Source: Bacteroidaceae bacterium
GTDB lineage: Bacteria > Bacteroidota > Bacteroidia > Bacteroidales > Bacteroidaceae
DNA length: 24,306 nucleotides
NCBI GenBank assembly: GCA_023227685.1
Contig: JALNVG010000012.1
Span: 1 to 24,306, forward strand
Direction of reading: 5' to 3'
Shown one piece after another: positions 1 through 8,800 of this stretch. The stretch's first letter is position 1, and each line of letters starts with the position of its first letter. The translations under genes and the position numbers were made by a program. Under the pieces are notes generated by a model. That model had not been told where the DNA came from. It did not search any database and worked only from the letters and a program-made list of their open reading frames with translations.

Positions 1-2735
1 ATAGCCCATTCCGTACCATTAGTAGAACTGTCTTCGGCTCCTGCGATTGATGCATATTTCATACCACCTTGGCCATAAATATTGAAAGAGAACTTTTTAT
101 ATTCAGCATTAATATTTATACCATAATAGTATTTTGGTTGGACTGAACCGATGCTAACATAATCTTTTGTAGTAATTGATCCGTCATTATCAACATCTTG
201 ATACATCTCATCACCCAGTTGAGCATTAGATGCCGTACCTGGAACTTTTGTCTTATAGGCATCAAGTTGTTCCTGCGTCTTAATTATACCTAATGAATGA
301 CGTGCATAAATAGCATCTACCGGTTGACCTACTTTTAATATTCTGCCCAATCCTGACGATCCGTAATTTACATCTACCTCATCTACATCATTGTACAATT
401 TTTTTATCTCGTTTTTATTATATGTAAGATTTACTGATGCGCCTAATTTAAAATCATTATGTTTATAAATGTTTCCGCCTATAGTTACTTCAAAACCTTT
501 ATTTGAAACTTCGCCCACATTATTCAAAATAGAAGTAAATCCTGAAGTAGAAGGAATAGGAACATTATATAGTAAATCGTTCGTATATCGGGTATAATAA
601 TCGAAGTTAATATTTAAACGACTCCATAAAGAAAGATCAAAACCGAAATCCCATTGTTTTGTACGTTCCCATTTTAAATTAGTATTACCGATTGATTCAT
701 AAAAACCTGTTTCTACAGATGTTCCATCCGTATAGTTATTGGCAAGCAATTTGGGTAAAGATTGGTAATTACCGATTTCCTGATTACCGGTAATACCGAA
801 GCTCGTACGAATCTTTAAATCTGTAATTACATTATTATCTTTTAAGAATGGCTCTTGTGTAGCACGCCAAGCCAAACCTATTGACGGGAAATATCCCCAT
901 TTGTTATTTGTTCCGAAACGAGAAGATCCGTCCCAACGGCTGGTGGCAGTTAATAAATATTTGTCGTCGTAAGCATAAGATACGCGTCCGGTGAATGATA
1001 TCAATTTGTTATCATATTTTGTGGAAGCCCATGTGACGGATGATTTATCGGCTAATGACATATCCCAAGCACCTGTCTGATCGTTCTCAAAACCTGACCC
1101 GGATATTTCTGTGTTCTCATAAGTAAAGTTTTGCCATGAATATACACCCGTTGCTGTTAAACGATGCTTATCCCATTGATGAGAATAGGTAAGAATATTT
1201 TCCATAATCTTACTCATGTTTTTGTACCATGTGTTAGAGCCCGAACCTTTAGCACCTTTAGAAGTATTAGCTGCTGTTTGGGAAGTATAATATTGATAAT
1301 TCCGTGAATTTTTAATATCCGCACCTAATACCAAACGATATTTTAAATCTTTAGAAATTTGGAATTCAGTAAATTCATTGGCTAAGAAACGGTTATTAGT
1401 TGTCTTATTTGTTGTTTCGTTCATGTCCAATATAGGATTCCATGGATCATTTAAATAGGTATTGCTCATTGATGGAATATTATAACTCCCATCGTTGTTC
1501 TTTACAGGTTCGGTTGCCCAACCGTAGCGGGGTACATCGCTTAGGGCAGAATCAAAGATGTCATTTATTGAATACGTATATTGTATGTTTGAGCCAATTG
1601 TCAGCCAGCTGTTAAATTTATGCTGCAAGTTAGCGTGAAGTGAATATTTTTGATAACCTTGTGCTGATAAGAGACCGGCTTGATCAAAAAAACCGGTAGA
1701 TAACATATAGCTTGTGCCATTGTTATTACCATCGAAAGTTACATTATAGTCTTGAATCAGAGCTGTATTCTTTAATATTTCCTTTTCCCAATTAGTATTT
1801 GCAGAATAGGATGAAGCAGAAGATTGAAATGGAGCAGTGGAGCCTTGATTTGTATAGCCGGAATTCATGAAGTTAATAAAATCATTGCCTGAGATTAAAT
1901 TCGAAAGACGTCCCGGTATTTGGATACCTGTTGATGTATTAACAGTTAAGTTCTTAGTGCCTTTTGTGCCTTTTTTAGTAGTTATCATGATTACACCATT
2001 TGCTCCACGAGAACCATAAATAGCTGTTGAGGAGGCGTCCTTCAATATTTCCATGGATTCAATATCACTTGGGTTTATATCATTAATATTGCTATCCATT
2101 AAAGGGAAACCGTCTACAACGTAGAGTGGCTCGTTGCTGGCAGAAATAGAACCGCTACCACGTACGCGAATAGAAGGTGTGGAACCAGGTTTGTTATCAT
2201 TGAATACAGCTACACCGGCAGCCTTGCCTTGTATAGATTCCATGACATTGCCCGATACGGTAGCTGTTAGAGTTCCTGTTTTAATCTGGGAAGCAGAACC
2301 AGTTAAATCGGTTTTTTTTACTGTGCCATAACCTACAACAACAACTTCTTCCAAAGTTTTGTTATCTTCTTTTAAAATAAGATCAAAGGATTGTTTTCCT
2401 TTGATCGGAACTTCGATGGGTGAGTAACCAATATATGACACAACTAATATGCCACTTGATGGACCATTAAATTTAAAGGTACCTTCTATATCTGTTATAG
2501 AACCAATTGCCGTTCCTTTTACTATCACGTTTGCGCCGATAATTGGACTACCGGTAAGATCTTTAACAGTGCCTTTTATTATTTTATTATTTTGTTGCTG
2601 TTCGGCTACCCGAGAAGAATTAATTGCTTGTTTCGGGCTGGCGCTATTCAGTTGTATGCTGATTTGTCGCGCAAATCCCGTCATTGTTAAGCATAGCATA
2701 ACTATGATTGACAATATTGTTTTTCTATTTTCCAT
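1..2735 (-). CDS. SusC/RagA-family TonB-linked outer membrane receptor (3' end beyond window)
   Basis: Outer membrane TonB-dependent transporter that, with a SusD-like lipoprotein, imports glycans or other large nutrients. The frame is open from ATG at 2735 to the left edge, 911 codons; the family is usually about 1000-1100 residues, so the barrel end is missing. Visible in order: signal peptide (about 1-22, hydrophobic, ending near GFAR), a carboxypeptidase-regulatory-like beta domain (about 50-122, beginning IIKGTVKD), a TonB-box-like stretch EEVVVVGYGTVKKTDLTGS (129-147), and a plug with LYVVDGFP (204-211) and IYGSRGANGVIMITTKKG (239-256), the SusC hallmark. The rest is barrel, including a typical NIYGQGG strand near the edge. 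No STN signalling domain precedes the plug, so trans-envelope ECF sigma signalling by this receptor is unlikely. The susD partner should lie just left of the window. The substrate cannot be inferred. Frames sampled at several points show no stop or shift. Confidence 0.97.
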   Translation of the reverse strand, partial: MENRKTILSIIVMLCLTMTGFARQISIQLNSASPKQAINSSRVAEQQQNNKIIKGTVKDLTGSPIIGANVIVKGTAIGSITDIEGTFKFNGPSSGILVVSYIGYSPIEVPIKGKQSFDLILKEDNKTLEEVVVVGYGTVKKTDLTGSASQIKTGTLTATVSGNVMESIQGKAAGVAVFNDNKPGSTPSIRVRGSGSISASNEPLYVVDGFPLMDSNINDINPSDIESMEILKDASSTAIYGSRGANGVIMITTKKGTKGTKNLTVNTSTGIQIPGRLSNLISGNDFINFMNSGYTNQGSTAPFQSSASSYSANTNWEKEILKNTALIQDYNVTFDGNNNGTSYMLSTGFFDQAGLLSAQGYQKYSLHANLQHKFNSWLTIGSNIQYTYSINDIFDSALSDVPRYGWATEPVKNNDGSYNIPSMSNTYLNDPWNPILDMNETTNKTTNNRFLANEFTEFQISKDLKYRLVLGADIKNSRNYQYYTSQTAANTSKGAKGSGSNTWYKNMSKIMENILTYSHQWDKHRLTATGVYSWQNFTYENTEISGSGFENDQTGAWDMSLADKSSVTWASTKYDNKLISFTGRVSYAYDDKYLLTATSRWDGSSRFGTNNKWGYFPSIGLAWRATQEPFLKDNNVITDLKIRTSFGITGNQEIGNYQSLPKLLANNYTDGTSVETGFYESIGNTNLKWERTKQWDFGFDLSLWSRLNINFDYYTRYTNDLLYNVPIPSTSGFTSILNNVGEVSNKGFEVTIGGNIYKHNDFKLGASVNLTYNKNEIKKLYNDVDEVDVNYGSSGLGRILKVGQPVDAIYARHSLGIIKTQEQLDAYKTKVPGTASNAQLGDEMYQDVDNDGSITTKDYVSIGSVQPKYYYGININAEYKKFSFNIYGQGGMKYASIAGAEDSSTNGTEWA

Positions 2736-3169
2736 GAAAATTAAATTTAAAGAATAAATTAGATTAAACTTGTTTTATGAACAACAACCGGATAGCCTAA
2801 AACAGCCTAATCATCTGAGTTGTTGCGATGGGTCCGAAATTTGTTGTCGAATACGTACATCTATTGACTTCTTTTTCCAAACACATTACTAAAGGTGTTA
2901 CGTGGTATTTTTTTCCATAGTTATTATTTTAAAATTAGGTATTTATTTCTTTTATTCTGAAACAAGGACGCTAGGAACTTGTGTATGTAACCTAAAATCA
3001 AGTTATTTTTTTAATTTTGTGATGGATTATTTTTCAGGCAATCAAATCTGTCTTTCTTTGTTCACTTTTCTTTGTTTTGTGCATTTACCCGTATGTAAAC
3101 AGTAATAATTTAAAATTTAGTCTTTGAGCTAATGCATTATTTATATACTTAATTAGTCATAATAGCCGT

Positions 3170-3227
3170 ATTCTTGCTGTTTTTAGTTAATTTTTAACAT
3201 AACAGCAACGAATAGTTAAGTCTATTC
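3170..3227. repeat. Pair of overlapping inverted repeats
   Basis: TTGCTGTT (3174-3181) pairs perfectly with AACAGCAA (3201-3208). An inner stem GTTAA/TTAAC (3186-3190 with 3194-3198) closes a 3-nt loop. The outer stem can be lengthened by ATTC (3170-3173) with GAAT (3210-3213) across a one-base bulge. GAATAG (3210-3215) also pairs with CTATTC (3222-3227) across a 6-nt loop, so the two hairpins compete for 3210-3213. There is no T-run on either side, so this is not a simple terminator. It could be leader RNA structure of the receptor gene or a protein-binding site; the role is unknown. Confidence 0.55.
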
Positions 3228-3257
3228 ATCATCTATTAAACCATGTTATATTATAGC

Positions 3258-3271
3258 TTGAAAAGCTTCAA
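3258..3271. promoter_or_regulatory. Inverted repeat just upstream of the small RNA promoter
   Basis: TTGAA (3258-3262) and TTCAA (3267-3271) flank AAGC, a 14-bp near palindrome ending 3 bases before the -33 TTTG. The position suits an activator or repressor site, but a short AT-rich repeat can arise by chance. Confidence 0.35.
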
Positions 3272-3274
3272 AAA

Positions 3275-3305
3275 TTTGTTGGTCTGCAAGAAATGTGTAC
3301 TTTTG
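3275..3305 (+). promoter_or_regulatory. Bacteroidota-type promoter of the candidate small RNA
   Basis: Exact match to the Bacteroides housekeeping consensus: TTTG (3275-3278), a 19-nt spacer, then TACTTTTG (3298-3305) for TAnnTTTG. Transcription would begin near 3311-3313. The -7 box lies inside a perfect inverted repeat, TGTAC-TTTT-GTACA (3296-3309), which could be an operator. No open reading frame follows at a sensible distance; the next element is a terminator 45 bases downstream. Confidence 0.8.
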
Positions 3306-3311
3306 TACAGT

Positions 3312-3383
3312 GTTTTTTTCATAAGTATTAGATTTAAGGTTAGTAAAAAGAATGGCTGCTCGTGAGAGTAGCCATTTTTATTT
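3312..3383 (+). ncRNA. Candidate small regulatory RNA, about 72 nt
   Basis: Defined by an exact consensus promoter ending at 3305 and a strong intrinsic terminator ending about 3383. The predicted transcript has an AU-rich, largely unstructured 5' part of about 38 nt followed by an 11-bp terminator stem with a GTGA loop and a U-rich tail. That is the usual architecture of trans-acting small RNAs. It is divergent from the SusC-type gene. I recall that sRNAs near SusC-type genes have been described in Bacteroides, some antisense to them, but this one does not overlap the coding region. Alternatives are an attenuated leader, though no gene follows before a second hairpin, or a decayed gene. The start site is inferred from promoter spacing and the target is unknown. 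Confidence 0.6.
3351..3383 (+). terminator. Intrinsic terminator of the candidate small RNA
   Basis: AATGGCTGCTC (3351-3361) pairs with GAGTAGCCATT (3366-3376) over 11 positions with one G-T wobble and a 4-nt GTGA loop. The U-tract TTTTTATTT starts within the stem end at 3375. This is a classic rho-independent terminator on the plus strand. Confidence 0.85.
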
Positions 3384-3462
3384 CCAGTCTATTTCTTTTA
3401 TTGGGGTTGTTTTATATATTGATGGATTGGATAAAAAATAGAGGATAAACGATAGGGGCAAT

Positions 3463-3505
3463 AAAAAAAACGGATAAGAATGATTATCATTACTTATCCG
3501 TTTTT
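3463..3505. terminator. Bidirectional hairpin terminator, mainly for the tRNA-fMet gene
   Basis: AAAAACGGATAAG (3466-3478) pairs with CTTATCCGTTTTT (3493-3505), and the loop contains a further palindrome AATGAT-T-ATCATT (3479-3491). On the minus strand the stem is followed by a run of eight T (3463-3470 complement), placing it 6-48 bases downstream of the tRNA 3' end. The plus-strand T-run (3501-3505) would also stop read-through from the small RNA. Confidence 0.8.
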
Positions 3506-3510
3506 ACTTG

Positions 3511-3583
<73 letters not shown>

Positions 3584-3597
3584 ATGTTTAACGAGTG

Positions 3598-3629
3598 CAA
3601 AGATAGGTGTTACAGATGACATCACCAAA
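3598..3629 (-). promoter_or_regulatory. Promoter of tRNA-fMet
   Basis: On the minus strand, TTTG (complement of 3626-3629), a 20-nt spacer and TATCTTTG (complement of 3598-3605) match the Bacteroides consensus exactly. Transcription would start about 7 bases before the mature 5' end at 3583, a short leader as expected for a tRNA gene. Confidence 0.85.
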
Positions 3630-3751
3630 TCTTTTAGCCTATATTTTCCATTTTGTTTTCTTTTTCATGTTAAATGGCTGATATAGAGTCTGTTGCCTAA
3701 TATTCATTATCAACAATATTTTGAAATCAAGATGAATAACTTTACTTTTTT

Positions 3752-3783
3752 CTTGTATGGTCCGAAGAAAAGGCTTATTTTTG
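3752..3783 (+). promoter_or_regulatory. Promoter of the seven-gene run starting with the TetR-type regulator
   Basis: TATTTTTG (3776-3783) fits TAnnTTTG exactly. CTTG (3752-3755), 20 bases upstream, is a three-of-four match to TTTG. Transcription would begin near 3790, leaving a leader of about 25 nt before the ATG at 3816. Confidence 0.7.
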
Positions 3784-3806
3784 CACAACAAATATAGAAA
3801 TGTGCA
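3782..3806. promoter_or_regulatory. Candidate operator for the TetR-type regulator
   Basis: Perfect 6-bp inverted repeat, TGCACA (3782-3787) and TGTGCA (3801-3806), spaced by 13 bases. It overlaps the end of the -7 box and the predicted start site and ends 10 bases before the regulator's start codon. The 25-bp span and position fit a TetR-family autorepression site; that this protein binds it is inference. Confidence 0.45.
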
Positions 3807-3815
3807 GAGATAAAA

Positions 3816-4406
3816 ATGGCTATATTAAAGACAAGAACTAAAATGGTAGATGTTGCCCGTCAGTTGTTCGCAAAGATGGGTGTAGAGAATACCACGATGA
3901 ATGATATTGCTATTGCGTCGAAAAAGGGAAGAAGAACTCTTTATACTTATTTTAAGAGCAAGGATGAATTGTACATGGCTGTTGTTGAAAGTGAGTTGGA
4001 GATTCTTTCGGATAAATTGAAAGAAGTGGTGGAGCAACAAATTTCACCTGACAAAAAGATTATAGAGATGGTCTTTACCCGTTTAGACTCAGTAAAAGAA
4101 GTCGTTTTTAGAAATGGTACGCTTCGTGCGGACTTTTTTCGTGATATTTGGCGTGTAGAAAAGGTGCGTAAGAGATTTGATGCTAAGGAAATTCAGTTCT
4201 TTCGGCTTATATTGAATGAAGGTAGAGACAAAGGTGTTTTTCATATAGATGATGTAGAAATGACTGCGCAGGTGCTCCATTATTGCTTAAAAGGAATAGA
4301 GGTTCCATATATTCGTGGAAGTATAGGTTCTGGCATAGATGATAATAAGAAAAAAGAAATAGTAACAAACATAGTGTTCGGTGCCTTGCATCGGACTAAT
4401 ATTTAA
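3816..4406 (+). CDS. TetR/AcrR-family transcriptional regulator
   Basis: A 196-residue one-component repressor. Residues about 5-55 are a TetR_N helix-turn-helix: the first helices (VDVARQLFAKMGVENTTMNDIA) followed by the recognition region ending RRTLYTYFKSKDELYMAV, the family signature. The remaining helical part is the ligand and dimerisation domain and is too variable to name a ligand. It begins a co-directional run and is 14 nt upstream of a FabG-type reductase, which suggests control of fatty-acid or related acyl metabolism, possibly sensing an acyl compound; this is inference from context. An inverted repeat over its promoter suggests autoregulation. The ATG at 3816 sits about 25 nt from the predicted transcription start and gives a complete DNA-binding domain. 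Confidence 0.93.
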   Translation: MAILKTRTKMVDVARQLFAKMGVENTTMNDIAIASKKGRRTLYTYFKSKDELYMAVVESELEILSDKLKEVVEQQISPDKKIIEMVFTRLDSVKEVVFRNGTLRADFFRDIWRVEKVRKRFDAKEIQFFRLILNEGRDKGVFHIDDVEMTAQVLHYCLKGIEVPYIRGSIGSGIDDNKKKEIVTNIVFGALHRTNI

Positions 4407-4420
4407 ACAAATTAATTATT

Positions 4421-5167
4421 ATGGGATTATTAGACGGAAAAGTTGCTCTTATTACCGGTGCCGCACGTGGTATCGGTAAGTCGATAGCTTTAAAGTTTGC
4501 TTCTGAAGGAGCGAATATAGTATTTACCGATCTTGTCATTGATGATAATGCTTCAAACACGGTAAAAGAAATAGAAGCTAAAGGTGTTAAAGCCAAAGGT
4601 TATGCATCTAATGCTGCTAATTTTGACGATACGGCAAAAGTAGTGGCTGAAATTCAAAAAGATTTTGGAAGAATCGACATACTTGTTAATAATGCCGGTA
4701 TAACTCGTGACGGTTTGATGTTGCGTATGACCGAAAAGCAATGGGATATGGTTATTAATGTGAATTTGAAGTCGGCTTTTAATTTTATTCATGCATGTAT
4801 ACCAATTATGATGCGCCAGAAAAAGGGTAGTATCATTAATATGGCTTCTGTGGTTGGTGTACATGGCAATGCCGGACAGGCCAATTATGCTGCATCAAAA
4901 GCCGGTTTGATAGCTCTTGCCAAATCTATAGCTCAAGAAATGGGTTCACGCGGTATACGAGCTAATGCCATAGCCCCGGGTTTTATCATTACAGCGATGA
5001 CTGCTTCTCTTTCGGATGATATTAAAGCGGAATGGTGTAAAAAGATTCCTTTGCGCCGAGGTGGTACACCTGAGGATATAGCTGATGTAGCAACATTCTT
5101 GGCTTCTGATTTGTCTTCTTATGTATCTGGACAAGTAATCCAGGTCGATGGTGGAATGAATATGTAA
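4421..5167 (+). CDS. fabG: 3-oxoacyl-[acyl-carrier-protein] reductase (FabG-type SDR)
   Basis: A 248-residue classical short-chain dehydrogenase/reductase, the exact size of FabG, which reduces 3-oxoacyl-ACP to 3-hydroxyacyl-ACP with NADPH in fatty acid elongation. Seen: cofactor motif TGAARGIG (12-19), NNAG (90-93), catalytic Asn115, Ser143, Tyr156 and Lys160 (YAASK), the PGFI.T segment (186-191) and the C-terminal SGQVIQVDGG common to FabG. All catalytic residues are present, so it should be active. SDRs close to FabG can act on other 3-oxoacyl substrates (for example acetoacetyl-CoA), and no other fab gene lies nearby, so the substrate is likely but not proven. It sits 14 nt after the TetR-type gene and 7 nt before the pseudouridine synthase gene, consistent with one transcript. 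Confidence 0.93.
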   Translation: MGLLDGKVALITGAARGIGKSIALKFASEGANIVFTDLVIDDNASNTVKEIEAKGVKAKGYASNAANFDDTAKVVAEIQKDFGRIDILVNNAGITRDGLMLRMTEKQWDMVINVNLKSAFNFIHACIPIMMRQKKGSIINMASVVGVHGNAGQANYAASKAGLIALAKSIAQEMGSRGIRANAIAPGFIITAMTASLSDDIKAEWCKKIPLRRGGTPEDIADVATFLASDLSSYVSGQVIQVDGGMNM

Positions 5168-5174
5168 TATAGAA

Positions 5175-5858
5175 ATGACTGTTGTATACGAAGACAATCA
5201 CGTCATCGTAGTCAGCAAAGCCGCTTCGGAGATTGTCCAGGGTGACAAAACCGGTGATACGCCGCTTTCGGAAATTGTGAAACAGTATCTGAAAGAAAAG
5301 TATCATAAGCCCGGTAATGTTTTTGTCGGTGTAACTCATCGTCTGGATCGTCCCGTAAGCGGCCTTGTTGTCTTTGCTAAAACCAGTAAGGCACTTACTC
5401 GTTTGAATGAAATGTTCAAAAATAACGAAGTAAAGAAAACTTATTGGGCGATCGTGAAAAATAAGCCCGAAAAGGATGAGGGCGAACTAGTTAATTACTT
5501 AGTTCGCAATGAAAAGCAGAATAAAAGTTATGCTTATGATAAAGAGATGCCAGGCAGTAAAAAAGCTGTTCTTGATTATCGTCTTATCGGCAGTTCAACC
5601 AATTATTATCTGTTAGAAGTAGACTTGAAAACCGGGCGCCATCATCAGATTCGCTGTCAGTTGGCTAAGATAGGTTGTCCTATCAAGGGTGATTTGAAAT
5701 ATGGTTCGCCACGTTCAAACCCGGATGGGAGTATTTGTTTGCATGCGCGATATATACGGTTTGTTCATCCGGTTTCGAAGAGTTTAATAGAGCTTGAAGC
5801 TCCCGTTCCCGATGATAATTTATGGAATGGATTTGTGATGTTGAAAGAAAAAGAGTGA
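5175..5858 (+). CDS. RluA-family RNA pseudouridine synthase
   Basis: A 227-residue enzyme converting specific uridines in rRNA or tRNA to pseudouridine. The family motif HRLDRPVSG (55-63) contains catalytic Asp58; the later KTGRHHQIRCQLA and KYGS segments complete the RluA fold. There is no S4 RNA-binding domain at the N-terminus, so it is the short form, resembling RluA/TruC-like members rather than RluC or RluD. Which uridine it modifies cannot be told from the sequence. The start at 5175 lies 7 nt after the fabG stop and gives the expected MTVVYEDNHVIVVSK opening, where the catalytic fold begins. Likely co-transcribed with its neighbours; no functional link to fatty-acid synthesis is evident. 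Confidence 0.93.
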   Translation: MTVVYEDNHVIVVSKAASEIVQGDKTGDTPLSEIVKQYLKEKYHKPGNVFVGVTHRLDRPVSGLVVFAKTSKALTRLNEMFKNNEVKKTYWAIVKNKPEKDEGELVNYLVRNEKQNKSYAYDKEMPGSKKAVLDYRLIGSSTNYYLLEVDLKTGRHHQIRCQLAKIGCPIKGDLKYGSPRSNPDGSICLHARYIRFVHPVSKSLIELEAPVPDDNLWNGFVMLKEKE

Positions 5859-5875
5859 TATAAAAGAAAAAAAGC

Positions 5876-8800
5876 ATGATTGAAAAGGTTTCGAATTTGA
5901 TAAGAGAGCGTATTGAAAAAGTTGATTTTATTTGGGATTTCCTTGTTTTAAAAGGTTTCCCAATTGTTGTATATGATAAGCTCGCCGAGGTTTATCGTTG
6001 TGTGGAAGAAGCCTCTTTTTTCAAGGATGGTAAGTTAGATTTAGAGGCGTTGGATGGCGAGAAGATAAGAAAAAATCTGCAGACTGAAAAGAAACAATCC
6101 GTTCCGTCGATCATGTTGTATGAGTCTTATATTTCTTTGATTAACAATTCAAGTTTGCCTGAAGATAAGACATTTTTGATCTTAACTAATAATGTAAGTA
6201 GTTATTATCCTGTTGATGTTGTACAAGAGATACCGGATTTTGATTGGATAGAGAATCTATCGATTGATAAATCGGATTTTTTCTCTTCTTATTATATGTA
6301 TTGTAAGGAGATTGATGGTCGTAGGTGTGTCCAGTATGCTGATTTACATAGCCCTGAAACAGAAAATGTACATATCTTGGATTGGATAACTTCTGTTCCA
6401 TTTGAAATGACTACCGGTGATATGTGTGAAGAGAATATTCTTGAGATTTATCGTGGAAGCGACCAGTTCTCGAGGTATAAACAACAAACTGTTTTAACTG
6501 GTGAATCGGAAATAGAGACTTTCGTTGTCGATCCGGTTTATTGGAGTGATCCTTTGCATCAAAAGAGTTTGTCTGTGCTCAATGGTTTTCTTATCAGCCT
6601 GGGCTATCATCCGTCTTTCTTTCTAAAGCCAATAAGTATCTTGGCCGAATGTCGTCCCGATATAAAAAAATTGCTGAAAGAGATTTATGGTTATGATTCT
6701 TTCAGAAATTTGAGTGTTTACAAAAATCTATTTGTCAATAAGGAGACGATGGATATTTCTCAAGGGCAATTGATTGATAAGGTTGTGACCGAGGTAGAAA
6801 AGGGGTTGAAAAACGCCAAAGGTATGAGTAATATTCTACTTACCGCACCTACCGGTTCCGGTAAGTCTTTGTTATTCCAATTGCCTGCAATCTATCTGGG
6901 ACGGAAATATCATGGGCTTACTATTGTTGTATCTCCTTTAAAGGCTTTGATTGCCGACCAGGTTGAATCTTTGGCGCAAGCCGGATACGATGGTGCAGCT
7001 TTTGCTTCTTCTGACTTAACGCCGGAAGAGAAGAATGAGGTTTATCGGCGGGTACGCGAAGGTGAAGTTGATTTATTCTATCTCTCTCCCGAATTGTTGC
7101 TTTCGTATGATATTAAGTTCTTTATAGGTGAGCGTCGTGTGAATATGATTGTTGTTGATGAAGCTCATACTGTGACTACTTGGGGTAAGGAATTCCGCGT
7201 GGATTATTGGTTTATGGGACGTTATCTTCGTAAAATCAAAAAATATCTCGGCTATGAATTTCCTATTTTTGCTCTTACTGCAACGGCAATCTGGAATCCC
7301 GGAGGAAAGAATGATATGGTATTTGAGACTATCAGATCTTTGTATATGGATCCGTGTTTGCTATATATCGGATTAGTCAAGCGTAAGAATATTAAATTTG
7401 ATATCAAGACTTATGAGTTGGGCGATGAGACTTATGATGTGGTGAAACAAAAAATTGTAGCTAAACGAATAGAAGGTTTCCTCGAGGGGCATAAAACGAT
7501 TGTCTATTATCCTTATGCCGGTACTATTGATCTGAAAATCAGAACTTGGTCACAGCCGTCAAATTGGAAATATATTGCTTCTTATTATGGTAAGAAAAAT
7601 AAAGAGCAGAAGTTACAGCTACTTGATGAATTTAAATCGGGTGACAAAAAAATTATTGTAGCTACGAAAGCTTTCGGTATGGGTATTGATATCAGTGATA
7701 TTGATTGTATATACCATGTTGCACCTTCGGGCACCTTTGCCGATTATATCCAGGAGATAGGTCGTGCTGCTCGTGATGAATCTATCGAGGGAATTGCTTC
7801 AACTGATTTTAATGATAATGATTTTTATTTTATGAAGCGTTTGCACATGTTCGGGAAGATTACGCAGGAGCAAATACTCCTTGTTTTGACCCGTATCAAA
7901 GAACTTTATGAAATGAAAGGCTGTAAGCGGAATATGACCGTTTCATTATCTGACTTCGAATCTGTTATTAAATTGCCGAAGAAAGGGAGTAAAATGGAGT
8001 ACGAATCGGATTTGGAACAACAACTCAAGACGGCTCTTCTCTGGATTGAAGAAGATTTGCATCAATCTTTCAGTTCGCTTCCATTGCTCGTTCGTCCGTG
8101 CCATTTGATTACCGAAGGATATCTTAGGGATAAAACGGGAACTGATGCTTTTTATAAACAATATCAAAAGTATCTTGTCGGTGTTGAAGGCGAAAAAGGA
8201 ATTTATAAGGCTCAGCTTGATAGACTTTGGGAAGAGTGTTTCTCTGACTATGCGTATCCGGCATTTAAACGTGAGCTGTACAATGGCAAACTTTTTGGTG
8301 AGAACTTCCGTGTTACAGCCGTAGGGCGTCACGATGTTTTGTTGAAAGAGGACGGCAAAGTTATTTATCAAAAAGTCAACCAGATGTTTACTGTCTTGAA
8401 ACGCTTCCTTTATGGTAAGATGGTGATGGATAAGGGACATTTCATGGGAGCCGAACTATTGTCTCACCTTGATGCTAATTGTGGTTTGAATATTGAAAGT
8501 ATCAAACGCTTTTTGTGGTATCTTTTTGAATCGCGTGTTGAAGAAGGTCGTAGTATTTCTTATATTAAGAAGGCTAAACGGGTTTCGGGTACGGAAGAGA
8601 AGTTTACGATTACCAGAGGGTTTGATATTATTCTTACTCGTTATCTTAAGTCCATCAATGAACGTCTCGGTAGTGCTACTTCGGGTACGATGTTACATAT
8701 TTATTGTACACCCTTTTCTGATGTGAATATGCTGTTCAATTTGCTTTCGATGCTTAAACTTATCGAATTGTCTGTTGAGGGAGGTTGCATGCCTTCTATT

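Larger units (their letters stand above)
2736..3274. other. Long non-coding region upstream of the susC-type gene
   Basis: About 540 bases without a credible gene. Reading frames here are short, start at weak codons and lack family features. On the minus strand I find no exact TAnnTTTG -7 box that could drive the receptor gene, so its promoter is either degenerate or uses another sigma factor. The stretch just before the start codon is very AT-rich, as usual for translation starts in this phylum. The distal part holds the inverted repeats listed separately at 3170-3227 and 3258-3271. Confidence 0.6.

Noticed and set aside
3012..3019. TAATTTTG on the plus strand as a promoter -7 box
   Set aside because: No TTTG lies 19-21 bases upstream (the nearest similar word, TATG, is 24 away), and no gene or terminator follows at a useful distance.
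2902..3105. A 67-codon plus-strand frame in the long intergenic region
   Set aside because: It starts at GTG with no promoter at the right distance, is rich in Phe, Leu and Cys as expected from translating AT-rich DNA, and resembles no family.
3352..3441. A 29-codon frame starting MAARESSHF on the plus strand downstream of the 3275-3305 promoter
   Set aside because: Its first eight codons are the terminator hairpin itself, so ribosomes would rarely meet a full message. The remaining codons run past the U-tract and show no protein-like pattern.
7946..8440. A 164-codon minus-strand frame opposite the helicase gene
   Set aside because: It is a shadow of the helicase reading frame: no promoter, no family resemblance and complete overlap with a well-supported gene. 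Other opposite-strand frames inside genes were dropped for the same reason.
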